Source of the DNA: Burkholderiales bacterium
GTDB lineage: Bacteria; Pseudomonadota; Gammaproteobacteria; Burkholderiales; WYBJ01
Assembly (NCBI GenBank): GCA_020848435.1
Contig: JADLAC010000017.1
Coordinates: forward strand, 81,722 to 145,721
Reading direction: 5' to 3'
DNA: 64,000 nt
The notes under the pieces are model-generated. The model was not told the origin of the DNA and made no database searches. It worked only from the letters and a program-made list of their open reading frames with translations. This document shows positions 31,602-42,900 of the stretch, piece after piece. How positions within the stretch are numbered: position 1 is the first letter of the stretch; each line of letters begins with the position of its first letter. The position numbers were made by a program, and so were the translations under genes.

Positions 31602-33713
31602 TTGCACGACTTCGGAAAGCTTTTCGAGCCGCGCGGAATCGCGATCGTTGGTGCCAGCAACGACCCGACGCGCACCGGCGGCCAGACCTTGCTGGCGCTC
31701 AATCAGTATGGCTACGCCGGCGGCGTCTTTCCGATCAATCCCAAGTACCAGGAGATCGCGGGCAGGAAGTGCTACGCCGCCCTCGGTCAGATCGACGCAC
31801 CCTGCGACATCGCGGTGATCGCGCTGCCGGCGGCGCAGGTGCCGGAGGTGATCGCGCAATGCGGCGCGCGCGGCATCGGCTTCGCGGTCGTGCTCGGCGG
31901 TGGTTTTCGCGAGACCGGGCCCGCAGGCGCGCGCATCGAAGCCGCAATGCTGGCGAATGCGCGCGAGCACGGCGTACGTATCGTGGGGCCGAACTGTCTC
32001 GGCGTGGTCAGCGTTCAGGCCCGGGTGTTTGCTGCCTTCGGCAGCATCACGCGTCCACCGCTGCTCACGCCCGGCGCGGTCTCCGCGGTGCTCCAGAGCG
32101 GCGGGCTGGGGAATAGCCTCGTGATCCGATGCGCACTCGCGGGCGTCGGCTTTCGCCACGTCGTCTCGATCGGCAACGAGGCGGACATCGACACCCCGGA
32201 GCTGATCGAGGCCTTTGTCGCCGACGCCGAAACCCGCGTCATCCTGACCTACATCGAAGGCGTGAACGATGGCCGCGCATTGATGCGCGCGCTGCGCCGA
32301 GCCTGCGTTGCGGGCAAGCCTGTCATCGTGCTCAAGGCGGGAAACACCGAGCCAGGCAAGGCGGCGGCCTCGTCGCACACGGCGAATCTCACGGGCCGCT
32401 ACGACATCTACCGCGCCGCATTGCGTCAATGCGCGGCCGTCGAGGTGGAGGATCTCGACCAAGCGGCCGACTTTGCCTTGGCGCTCTTGCCGGGACGGAT
32501 GCCGAAGGGACGCAACGTCGCGGCGATGGGTGCCTCCGGAGGTGCGGCCGCAGTTTTTTCGGATGCGGCCGACGCCTGCGGCCTCGAGCTCGTGCCTCTC
32601 GCTGAAACGACGACCGCGGTGCTCAGGGAAGTGCTGCCGCCGATCGCCTCGCTCAAGAATCCAGTGGACTACACCAGCGGCTATCCGCGTCCGGATACGC
32701 GCGAGGCGTTTCAGCGCGCGTTCGACGCCGTCCTCGCCGATCCGGGCGTACACCAGTTGGCGCTGTTGTTCGCCACGCCCAATCAACGCCAGCTCATGAT
32801 CGCCTCCGAGTTGCTCGCCAATTGCGTGCGAGCTTGCGACAAACCGCTGTTCGTCTTCTCCGTGATTCCCGCCGACATCACGCCCGAGGGCAGCGCCACG
32901 CTCGCGCGCGCGGTGATCCCGGTATTGCCATCGCCGCGCCGGATCGCGCGGGCGATGGCGATGCTCGCCGACTACGCCGACAGGCGCGAGCGCGCCCGAG
33001 CGCCGCTCGATCCGGGTCCTGTCGCGCGGCCGGAGCTGCCGCCACCCTCGGGGCGGCCGATCCGGCTCGATGAGCACGCGGCCAAGCGGCTCCTCGCACA
33101 GGCGGGGATTCCCGTTACGCGCGACACCGTGCTGCCTGCTGATGAAGTCTCCGGAGGACTGGATGCGCTGCGCTTCCCGATCGCGCTCAAGGTGCTGTCC
33201 CCCGATATTGCGCACAAGACCGACATCGGCGCGGTGCGCCTTGGGGTCGCGGATGCAGCGCAGCTTCGACACGCCGCGAAGGAGATTCTCGGACGCGTGC
33301 GTACGGCGCGCCCCGATGCGCGGATCACGGGGTTGCTGGCCTGCGAAATGGTCGAGGACGGCTTGGAGATCATCGTCGGCGTCGTCAACGATGCGGGCTT
33401 CGGCCCCGTGGTCGCGCTTGGTTTGGGCGGCGTGCTCGCCGAGACAGTCGACGACGTGACCTATCGGGTGGCGCCATTCGGCGCTGCGGACGCCGTGAGA
33501 ATGCTGACGGAGCTGCGCGCCCATCGAGTATTCGACGGCGTTCGCGGTCGCGAGCCACGCGACGTGGATGCCTTGGTGGCCGTCCTCGTGCACGTCTCCG
33601 AGCTCGCCTGGAGCTTGCGCGATCGCGTCGTGGAGATGGACATCAACCCGCTGATGGTGATGGCCAAGGGCAAGGGTGTGGTTGCGGCCGATGCGCTGGT
33701 GGTTCTGCGCTGA
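31602..33713 (+). CDS. NDP-forming acyl-CoA synthetase (acetate-CoA ligase family)
   Basis: A 703-residue fused alpha-beta acyl-CoA synthetase that makes a CoA thioester with ATP through a phosphohistidine, in the cytoplasm. Domain order: CoA-binding Rossmann domain (FEPRGIAIVGASNDPTRTGG at residues 8-27, VFPINPKYQEIAGRKCY), flavodoxin-like ligase domains (VGPNCLGVVS near 128, AVLQSGGLGNSLV, and AASSHTANLTGRYD with the likely phosphorylated His near residue 258), then an ATP-grasp domain from about residue 490 (AKRLLAQAGIPVTRDTVL, ALKVLSPDIAHKTDIGAVRL, VVALGLGGVLAE, EMDINPLMV). The likely start is TTG at 31602, with GAGAGG upstream; no ATG or GTG exists nearby in frame. It is directly downstream of the CitE-like lyase. 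Confidence 0.9.
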   Translation: MHDFGKLFEPRGIAIVGASNDPTRTGGQTLLALNQYGYAGGVFPINPKYQEIAGRKCYAALGQIDAPCDIAVIALPAAQVPEVIAQCGARGIGFAVVLGGGFRETGPAGARIEAAMLANAREHGVRIVGPNCLGVVSVQARVFAAFGSITRPPLLTPGAVSAVLQSGGLGNSLVIRCALAGVGFRHVVSIGNEADIDTPELIEAFVADAETRVILTYIEGVNDGRALMRALRRACVAGKPVIVLKAGNTEPGKAAASSHTANLTGRYDIYRAALRQCAAVEVEDLDQAADFALALLPGRMPKGRNVAAMGASGGAAAVFSDAADACGLELVPLAETTTAVLREVLPPIASLKNPVDYTSGYPRPDTREAFQRAFDAVLADPGVHQLALLFATPNQRQLMIASELLANCVRACDKPLFVFSVIPADITPEGSATLARAVIPVLPSPRRIARAMAMLADYADRRERARAPLDPGPVARPELPPPSGRPIRLDEHAAKRLLAQAGIPVTRDTVLPADEVSGGLDALRFPIALKVLSPDIAHKTDIGAVRLGVADAAQLRHAAKEILGRVRTARPDARITGLLACEMVEDGLEIIVGVVNDAGFGPVVALGLGGVLAETVDDVTYRVAPFGAADAVRMLTELRAHRVFDGVRGREPRDVDALVAVLVHVSELAWSLRDRVVEMDINPLMVMAKGKGVVAADALVVLR

Positions 33714-33801
33714 CAGCGCGCGTGCGTGAACTATTGCCGGAAATTTCGTTGCCGATGGCCGCACCCGATGTGAATTCGGGGGTCGGTGGTTTCGGCATCA
33801 C

Positions 33802-33818
33802 TGTCGAGTTTTCTTACA
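33802..33818 (+). promoter_or_regulatory. Putative enhancer-type activator site (17-bp motif, copy 2)
   Basis: TGTCGAGTTTTCTTACA, identical at 16 of 17 bases with 5995-6011 upstream of the PEP-CTERM gene, in the same orientation and 43 bases before a sigma-54 promoter. Two independent occurrences, both upstream of RpoN promoters of exported proteins, make a shared activator likely. Confidence 0.75.
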
Positions 33819-33860
33819 CAACCACACCTATGGTTTCGATCGCCAGTTGTGACGGCGCGC

Positions 33861-33876
33861 TGGAACGGACCTTGCA
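33861..33876 (+). promoter_or_regulatory. Sigma-54 (RpoN) promoter of the giant gene
   Basis: TGGAACGGACCTTGCA agrees with TGGCACG-N4-TTGCA at every position but one (A for C), with correct -24/-12 spacing. The expected start of transcription is about 33887, ahead of both candidate start codons (33913, 33958). Confidence 0.85.
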
Positions 33877-33957
33877 TCCCGGCATTCCGATCGTCGCGGC
33901 TTCGCCACGGCGATGATCGTGCGTGCCGCGGGTGCGCCCAATAGACTTGGGAGCGCA

Positions 33958-36900
33958 ATGGTGTCGAGTCGATTCGAGACGCAGGACGGCAGTCGCAACG
34001 TTGCACGGAGCCGGCACGGGCGCGTCATGCCGAAACCGCGGCTGATCGATCGCTTGGTGGCGCGCGCGATGCGCACGTTCGCGTGTGCCGGTCCGCCGGC
34101 GCGGCGGATCGTGTTCGAACCGCTCGAGCCGCGGCTGCTGCTCTCGGGCTCGCCCCTGCCCGACAACGCCGCGGATGCTGCGGAAGTCGTCGAGCGCTCG
34201 GCGGCTGCGACGAGCGCTCCGCTCATTCGCCTCGATGCGCTTGCGCCCGCGGCCGCAAGCGCGTCGAATCGCCTCGCGCAGGATGCTGACGATCGCAGCA
34301 CGACGAACGCGAGCGCGCTGCCGTCGGCGGACGAGCTCGATGCGTTGCTGGCGGAGGCGCGCCGCCGCAGCGGATTCAGGGACGCGGTCGAAGTTCAATT
34401 CGTAGATCTGAGCGGGCACGATCTGGGCCGCGCGCAAGCGGGCGCGGTGCACCTCGACATCGACGCCAGCGGCTACGGCTGGTTCGTCGATTCCACGCCT
34501 ACCGGCGACAGCGAGTTTACGTTCGATCCCGAAGCGGGCCAGTGGCGCGCCCGTGCCGGCGAGCCGGCGGCGAACGGGATCGACCTGCTGTCCGCGCTCA
34601 TGCACGAGCTCGGCCACCTCGAAGGCAGCGCGCATGCGAGCGAGCACGCGGCCGCGGGCGATGCGATGCACGCGAGCCTCGGCCCCGGCATACGCCAGGC
34701 GTTCGCCGAGCGCGACGCGACCGCGTCCGATCTTGCTTCGAGCGCTGCTGACGGCGCCGCGCTGGTCATCACTCCGACCATCTCGTGGGTCGGCGGCGAT
34801 GGCTTCTGGGACGTGGGCAGCAACTGGAATACCGGGGTTGCACCAGGCCTCAACGACCGCGTCCTCATCGACAATCCGAACGGCAGCTTCACCGTCACCG
34901 TACGCGGCAACGTCTCGGTGCACAGCCTGTTGAGCCGCGAGAATCTGCTGCTGTCGGGGGGAAATTTCACCCTCGCAGCGGATTCCGAGCTCAACGCCGG
35001 CTTCACCGTCGCCGGCGGCGCGTTGTTCGCGAACGATACCTTGACCCTGACGGGATCGTCGCAGTGGAGCCACGGCGACTGGACGGTCCCCGGCGGAATC
35101 GTCAACACGGGTGAGCTTCGCGTCGTCACCGGCAACAACCACTGGCTGCGCAGCGGCACACTCGCCAACCGCGGCCTCGTGATCCACGAAGGTGGCCAGC
35201 TCCTTCTTGTCGGCGCGAGCATCGACAACCTGGCCGCGGATGCCGGTGCCGGCCTCGCCGCCGGGGTGTGGGAGGGGCGCTCGGGCAACATCGTCCACTG
35301 GAGCGACGCTACGGCATTCAACAATGCCGGCACGTTGCGTGGGGCCGCCAACTACACCGTGTCGGCCAACCTGGTGAATACAGGCGGGCTGATCGAGGTC
35401 GACGCCGGCACCTTGCGTCTGGACGGCCCCGCGACCTTAGGCGAGGGCACGAGGTACGACATCGCCGAAGGCGCCGTCGCCCATCACGCGGGCGGTACGC
35501 AGGCCTTCAGCGGCGCCATCACGGGGTCGGGTCTGGGCCGCATCTTGTTCGCCGGTTCGGTCATGACGACCGCTGCGGGCAGCAGCGCGAGCATCGATTT
35601 CGCGCCAGGGCTCGCGCAATGGCATCACGGCGACTGGGACCTCTACGGCGGCCTCACCAACGTCGGGACGATCAGTGTCGTCACCGGCAACAACCATTGG
35701 CTGCGTGGCACGCTCGCCAACCGCGGCCGCGTGATCCACGACGGCGGCCAGCTTCTTTTCGTCAGCGCGGCCATCGACAACCTGGCCGCGGATGAAGGCG
35801 CTGGCCTCGCCGGCGGGGTATGGGAGGCGCGCTCGGGCAGCCTCGTGCACTGGAGCGGCGCGACGGCGTTCAACAACACCGGGACGTTGCGTGCGGTTGC
35901 CAACTACACCATCTCGGCCAACCTGGTGAATACGGGCGGGCTGATCGAGGTCGACGCCGGCACCTTGCGCTTGGACGGCGCCGCGACCTTAGGCGAGGGC
36001 ACGAGGTACGACGTTGCCGAAGGCGCCGTCGTCCATCATGCCGGCGGAACACACACCATCAGCGGCGCCATCACGGGGTCGGGACCAGGCCGCATCTTGT
36101 TCGCGGGTTCGGTCATGACGACCGCTGCGGGCAGCAGCGCGAGCATCGATTTCGCGCCAGGGCTCGCGCAATGGCATCACGGCGACTGGGACCTCTACGG
36201 TGGCCTCACCAACGTCGGGACGATCAGTGTCGTCACCGGCAACAACCATTGGCTGCGTGGCACGCTCGCCAACCGCGGCCGCGTGATCCACGACGGGGGC
36301 CAGCTTCTTTTCGTCAGCGCGGCCATCGACAACCTGGCCGCGGATGAAGGCGCCGGCCTCGCCGGCGGGGTATGGGAGGCGCGCTCGGGCAGCCTCGTGC
36401 ACTGGAGCGGCGCGACGGCGTTCAACAACACGGGCACGCTGCGCTCGACCGGCAATTACACCATCTCGGCCAACCTGGTGAGTGGCGGATTGATCGACGT
36501 CGACGCCGGCACGCTGACGCTCAACCACGACAGCACCATCGGCGAGGGCACGCTGTACGACGTGGCCGCCGGCGCAGTGGTCCAACACACGAGCAACACC
36601 TACAGCTTCACCGGACGCGTCTCCGGCGTGGGCAGCGGCGCCGTGCTCTTCAACGGCGCGGTGGTATCGGTCGCCGCGGACACGAACGCGCTGTTCGATT
36701 TCGCGCCGGGGCTCGCGCAATGGCATCACGGCGACTGGGACCTCTACGGCGGCCTCACCAACGTCGGGACGATCAGTATCGTCACCGGCAACAACCATTG
36801 GCTGCGCGGCACGCTCGACAACCTCGGCCACGTGATCCACGACGGCGGCCAGCTTCTCTTCGTTGGCGCGGCCATCAACAACCTGGCCGTGGCTGCGCCT

Positions 36901-39900
36901 GTGAGCATCGCCGGCCTGTGGGAGGCGCGTTCGGGCAGCCTCGTGCACTGGAGCGGCACGACGGCGTTCAACAATTCCGGAACGCTACGCAAGACCGGCA
37001 GCGCGACCTATCCCTTCGGACTTCAGCTCACGCACAGCGCGGGTTTGGTGGAAGCCGCTGCCGGCGCATTGAGCTTCAGCGCCGCGTTCTTGCAAACGGG
37101 TGGCGTCACGCGCCTAGCCGGCGGTTCGCTTGCCGCATCCGCGAGCATGACCCTCCAAGGCGGCCGGCTCGAAGGCAGCGGCACCATTGGCGCGCACGTC
37201 AGCAACGCCGCCGGCACGATCGCGCCCGGCGAGTCGTCGCCGGGGGCGCTGACGATCACGGGCAATTACACCCAGGGCGCGAGCGGCGTATTCGAAGCGG
37301 ACATCGGCGGTGTCGCCCCCGCCGATGTCGACCGGGTGACCATCGGCGGCCAGGCGAATCTGGACGGCGAGCTACGCATCTCGGTCAACGGCGATTTTCA
37401 GCCGAGCTTGAACGACGTCTACACCGTCATGTCGTTCGCCGGCCGCGGCGGCAGCGACTTTGCGCTCGTCACCGGGCTCGACAGCAAGCCCGGCGTGGAG
37501 CTGGAGGAGTTCGTCAGCACCACCGCGGTCACGATCAACGCGGTCTCGGCGCCCATCAACCACGTGCCCGATGCGATCGATGACTCGATCGGCGCGCTCG
37601 AAGACACGCCGATCACCTTCGACGTGTTGGCCAACGATATCGAGCCGGATGCCGACCCGCTCGTCATCGTGGGATTCACCCAGCCTGCGCACGGCAGCCT
37701 CGTGCGCACCGGCGGCAGCTTCACGTATGCCCCGGCCGCCGATTTCAGCGGCGCCGACGGCTTCACCTACCAGGTGAGCGATCGGCGCGGCGGCACCGAC
37801 ACGGCCAGCGTGAGCCTCACGCTGGCGGCGGTCAACGATGCGCCGCTCGCGCATGCCTACGGGCCGGGCCGCGCGCTGTATTTCGACGGCGCCAACGATT
37901 ACGTCGATCTGGGCAATCCGCCCGCCGGCACGTTCGATCTCGGCGCGCAGGCGACCCTCGAAGCATGGGTCAACTTCAGCGTGCTGCCGACCAACAGCAT
38001 CGCCACCCTGGTCAGCAAGGACGTGGGCCCCGGCCACATCGACAAGTGGATCTTCGGCTACGGGCGCAACTACTTCAACGTCGGCAACGCGACCGTCTTC
38101 GCCATCAATTCGCCCGCGAGCGGCCCGATCTTTCTCGCCTCCAATGCCTGGACGCCGCAGCTCGGTCGCTGGTACCACCTCGCGCTGGTCAAGAACGGCA
38201 ACGACTACACCTTCTATCGCGACGGTATCGCCGACGGCACCGCGAGCACGACGTTTCCGGTGCCCGCTGCCGCCGCGCCGCTGCTGTTCGGCGAGGCCGA
38301 AGGCGGTTTCCGCCTGGCCGGTGCGCTGGACGAGGTGCGGCTTTGGCACAGCGCGCGCAGCGCAGGCCAGATCAACGCGGCGATGCATCGCGTGCTCGCA
38401 GCCGCCGAGCCGGGGCTCGCCGGCTACTGGCGCTTCGAGGAAGGCGATGGCGCGACGGTATTCGATCGCTCGACCAACACCAACCACGGCACGCTCGGCG
38501 GCGGCGTGGTCCAGAACCGGCCCGCCTTCGGTGTGCCCGGGGCGCGCATCCACGACGCGGTCACGACCGATCTGGATACCGATGCGCTCATCACGCTTGG
38601 CGCGACCGATCCCGACGACACCGGCCTCACGATCAGCATCACCGAGCTGCCGCAGAACGGCACGCTGTACCAGACCAGCGACGGCGTAACGCGCGCTGCG
38701 GCCATCAGCGCCATCGGCACCGCGGTGACCGATGCGCAGCGGCGGGTGCTCTATGCACCGCCGCCCGCGGCGACCGGTCTCGGGCTCGCGCATTTCGCCT
38801 ATCGCGCGTTCGACGGCGAGGTCCATTCGAACGAGGCGACGGTCATGATCGACGTCGTGTCGGTCAACCAGGCGCCGCTGGTCACCGACGACGTGGCGGA
38901 GCTGGCCGAAGACGCGAGCATCGACATCGACGTGCTGGCGAACGATTCCGACCCCGAGCTCGATACTCTCACGATCGCGAGCTTCACCCAGGCGCTTCAC
39001 GGTACGGTGTCGCTAACCGAAGCCGGCATGCTGCGCTACGTGCCGCAGCAGGACTTCTTCGGCCTCGATAGCTGGACCTACGTCGTCGCCGACGGCAAGG
39101 GTGGGCGCACGACCGGCCGGGTCGATGTCGAGGTGAGCGCGCTCAACGACGCGCCGGTGGCGAACGGCGCGACGGTCTCGACGCCGGAGCTGACCGATGT
39201 CCTCATCACGCTCGGCGGCAGCGACATCGACGGCCACGCGCTCAGCGCGCTGATCGCGAGCCTGCCTTCGAGCGGCACGCTGTATCAAAGCCTCGCAGAC
39301 GGGCAGCGCGGGGCGCCGATCACGTCGGCCAACACAGCCGTCACCGACGCGGCCCGCCGCGTCGTCTATGCACCCGCTGCCGGCGCCGGCACGGCATTCG
39401 ATGCCTTCACCTTCCGCGTGAGCGACGGCCTGGTGTACTCGGCCGAGGCGACGCTTGCCATCGACGTCATCGCCACCATCGCGCCGCGAGTCGTATCGAG
39501 CTCGATCGCCAGCGGCGATGTCCTGGCGGCCGCACCACTCACCTACACCGCGACTTTCAGCGAGGCGCTCGCGAGCAGCGGGCTCGACGAGGCCGACGTC
39601 ACGCTGGCGAATACCTCCACGGGGGCGGTCGTGGCAGCGTCGAGCTTTGCCTACGATGCTCTGACGCGCACGCTGACGCTCGCATTCCCGACCCTGCTGC
39701 CCGGCAGCTACGCGCTCACCCTGATCAGCTCCGGCAGCGGTTTTCGCGACCTCGACGGCCGTGCCCTCGACGGCGCGCCGTCGTTCCCGCTGCCCTCGGG
39801 CGACGGCGCCGCCGGCGGCAACTTCGTGGTGAGCTTCGTCGTGCCTGCGCCCGATCTCGCGGTCAGCGCGCTGATCGCGCCCGCGAGCGGCCACGGCGGC

Positions 39901-42900
39901 GGCGCGATCCAGGTCGGCTGGACCGTGACCAACGCGGGCCCCGCCGCGACGTCCGCAGGAGGCTGGGTCGACCGCGTGCTGCTTTCCACCGATGAGCTGT
40001 TCGGCAATGCCGATGACATCACCGTCGCGGATATTACGCATAGCGGCGACTTGGCCCCCGGTGCAGCCTACACCGAATCGCGCGAAGTCGTGCTGCCGTT
40101 GGGGCACGACGGCGCTTTCTTCATCGGTGTGCGCACCGACGCGAGCGGCGTCGTGCCGGAAATCGGCACCGCGGGCAACGATGTGAGCGCGCCGGTCACC
40201 ATCACCGTCACCGCGCCCTTCGCCGACTTGGCGGTGGAAGCGCTGAGCGCCCCCGCCACGGCGCGCGTCGGCGATACCATCGACGTCCTCTGGCGCGTAC
40301 GCAACCTCGGCGATAGCGCAACCGTCGCGAGCCCCTGGCGCGATCGCGTGCTGCTGTCCTTGGATGCGAGCGCCGGCAGCGGCGACATCATCCTGGCCGA
40401 TGTCGATCACCTGCCGGCGCTCGCGCCGGGCGAAAGCTATACCGTGTCGCGCGCGCTCCTGGTACCGAGCGGGGCCATCGGCACCTGGAACGTGCTGGTC
40501 GCGACCAACGTGACCGGCGCGGTGTACGAGAAGGGCCTCGTCGCCAACAACACCGGCCAAGGCAGCGGCCAGATCACGATCTCGCCTGCGCCCGCGGCCG
40601 ATCTTGCCGTGGTCGACATCGTGGTGCCCGCGGCAGGCCAGCCGGGCGAGCAGCGCACGGTTTCGTGGAGCGTGCGTAACGACGGCGAGATCGCCGCGCG
40701 CGCGCCCTGGACCGATCGGGTCTACCTCTCGCTCGACGGCACGCTCAACGGTGCAATTGAAGTCGCGGCGCTCGCGCGCGGCGCGGACCTGGCGTCCGGC
40801 GCGACTTACAACGCAGCCGCTTCGATCGTGCTGCCCGATCTCGCCGACGGCAACTACCGCATCGTCGTGCGCAGCGATACCGCCGCCCAGGTGTTCGAGG
40901 ACAACCGGGAGGCGAACAACACGCTCGCCACGGTCGCGGCGCTCGCGCTCACCCATCCCGATCTCGCGCTGACCGCGGTAGTGCCGCCGGCATCGAGCAC
41001 CTCCGGCACCGCCATCGATGTCGAGTGGACGATCACCAACGCGGGCACGGGCACGGCGCTGGGCACCTGGACCGACGTGCTGTGGCTCTCGCGCGACGGC
41101 AGCATTGGCGCGGGCGACCTCAAGCTCGCCGAGCGCTCGCGCAGCGGCCCGCTTGCGAGCGGGGCGAGCTACACCGGCTCGACGTCGATCGCGTTGCCGC
41201 TCGATGCCGCCGGCGCTTATCAACTCCTGGTCGCCACCGACAGCGGCAACAGCCTGCGCGAGCTGAGCGCCGGCGAAGCGAACAATCTCGGCGCCGGCGC
41301 GCTCAACGTCGCGCTCGCGCCCTACGCCGACCTGGTGGTCTCGGAGGTGATCGCGCCCGCCGAAACGGTCGGCGATCCGGCCGAGGTGACCGTCGCCTGG
41401 ACGGTGCGCAACGCCGGTACGGGGGCGGGCCAGACGAGCGCCTGGAGCGACGCCATCGTCGCCTCGCGCAATGCGACCCTCGGCGACGGCGACGACATCG
41501 AGCTCGCACGCTTCGCCCGCGCGGGGGCGCTCGCCGAGGGGTCCACCTACACCCGCAGCGAGACCTTCCTGCTGCCGCCCGGATTCAGCGGCCGCTACAC
41601 GCTGTTCGTGCGCGCCGACGCCGCCGGGCAGGTGTTCGAAAACGCGCTCGAAGCGAACAATTCGGCGCCGGCGGCGGGCTTCTTCGACGTGATGACGATC
41701 CCCTACGCGGATCTGGTCATCGAAGCCCTGGCGCCGCCCGCGGGCGCGATGAGCGGCCAGCCGGCCGAGGTGAGCTGGACGGTGCGCAACATCGGCATCG
41801 GCCAGACCAACACCGCGGCATGGTTCGATCGCGTCTATATCGCCGACAATCCCGCCGGCACGAATCGCATCCTGCTCGGCGAGTTCAACCATTTCGGCTT
41901 CTTGTCCGCCGGCGAGGCGTACACACGCACGGTCGAAGTGACGCCGCCCAACGGCGCCTCGGGCAGCCGTTATCTCATCGTGGAAGCGGGCGACATCCCC
42001 CAAGGTGGCGTCCCGTTCGAGTTCGTCTACAAGGACAACAACACCCGCGTCTCCACAGCGTTCGAGCTGGGGCTCTCGCCCGCGCCGGATCTCGCCGTGA
42101 CCGACATCGTGGCGCCGGCCGCCGGCGCGGAAGCCGCCGCCATCGACGTGTCGTGGACGGTGCGCAATCAGGGCGCGGCGCAAGCCGCCGGCGTCTGGGT
42201 CGATCGCGTCTATCTGCGCAAGTTCGGCGACACCGGTCCGGGCACGCAGATCGGCACCTACACCTACCAGGGGCCCTTGCAGGCGGGGCTCGCGTACTCT
42301 CGCCGCGAGCAGATCCAGTTACCGAGCCATACCAGTGACCGCTACGAGCTGATCGTCATCACCGATGCCGACAATGCGCTCTACGAGGGCAGCGGCGAGA
42401 GCAACAACCGCTCCATCGACGACGTGCAGATCGCGGTCAGCGTCTTGCCGCGACCGGACTTGCAGGTCGACTCGATCAGCGGCCCGGCGGAAGTCGATGC
42501 GGGTGCCAGCGCCTCGATCGAATTCACCGTCATCAACCAGGGTCCGGTCGCGACCACGGTGCCCAACTGGAACGACCGGGTGTACTTGTCGCTCGACGAC
42601 AAGGTTACCTCCGACGACATCCTCGTGGCTTCGCTCACCAACGGCGCGGCGCTCGCCCACGGCGAGAGCTACGCGTCGACGACGGCGCAGTTCGTCGTGC
42701 CGACGCGCTTCCGCGGCACCGTCTATGCCATCGTCGTGACCGACTTCGGCGGCGCGGTCGACGAGTGGCCGAACGACGACAACAACGTGCGCCGGCTGCC
42801 GATTTTCGTCGAGCCTTGGCCGTTCTCCGACCTGGTGGTGGAACAGGTGGTCGCCCCCGCGCAGGCCTTCGAAGGCAATACCATCGAGGTGCGCTACACG

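Larger units (their letters stand above)
33714..33957. other. Promoter region of the giant gene
   Basis: This 244-base spacer carries the 17-base activator motif and a sigma-54 promoter (listed separately). The giant frame opens at 33853 after a TGA at 33850; between there and 33958 an in-frame ATG at 33913 is a possible earlier start but has no ribosome binding site. Confidence 0.7.

Noticed and set aside
31575..33764. Minus-strand open frame of 729 codons
   Set aside because: Antisense of the acyl-CoA synthetase, whose plus-strand product has all family motifs.
35131..36990. CRISPR- or satellite-like array
   Set aside because: The repeats are 552 bases, contiguous, in frame and encode a beta-rich protein module; there are no spacers.
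39013..42183. Minus-strand open frame of 1,056 codons
   Set aside because: Antisense shadow of the cadherin and CARDB coding region, same compositional signature.
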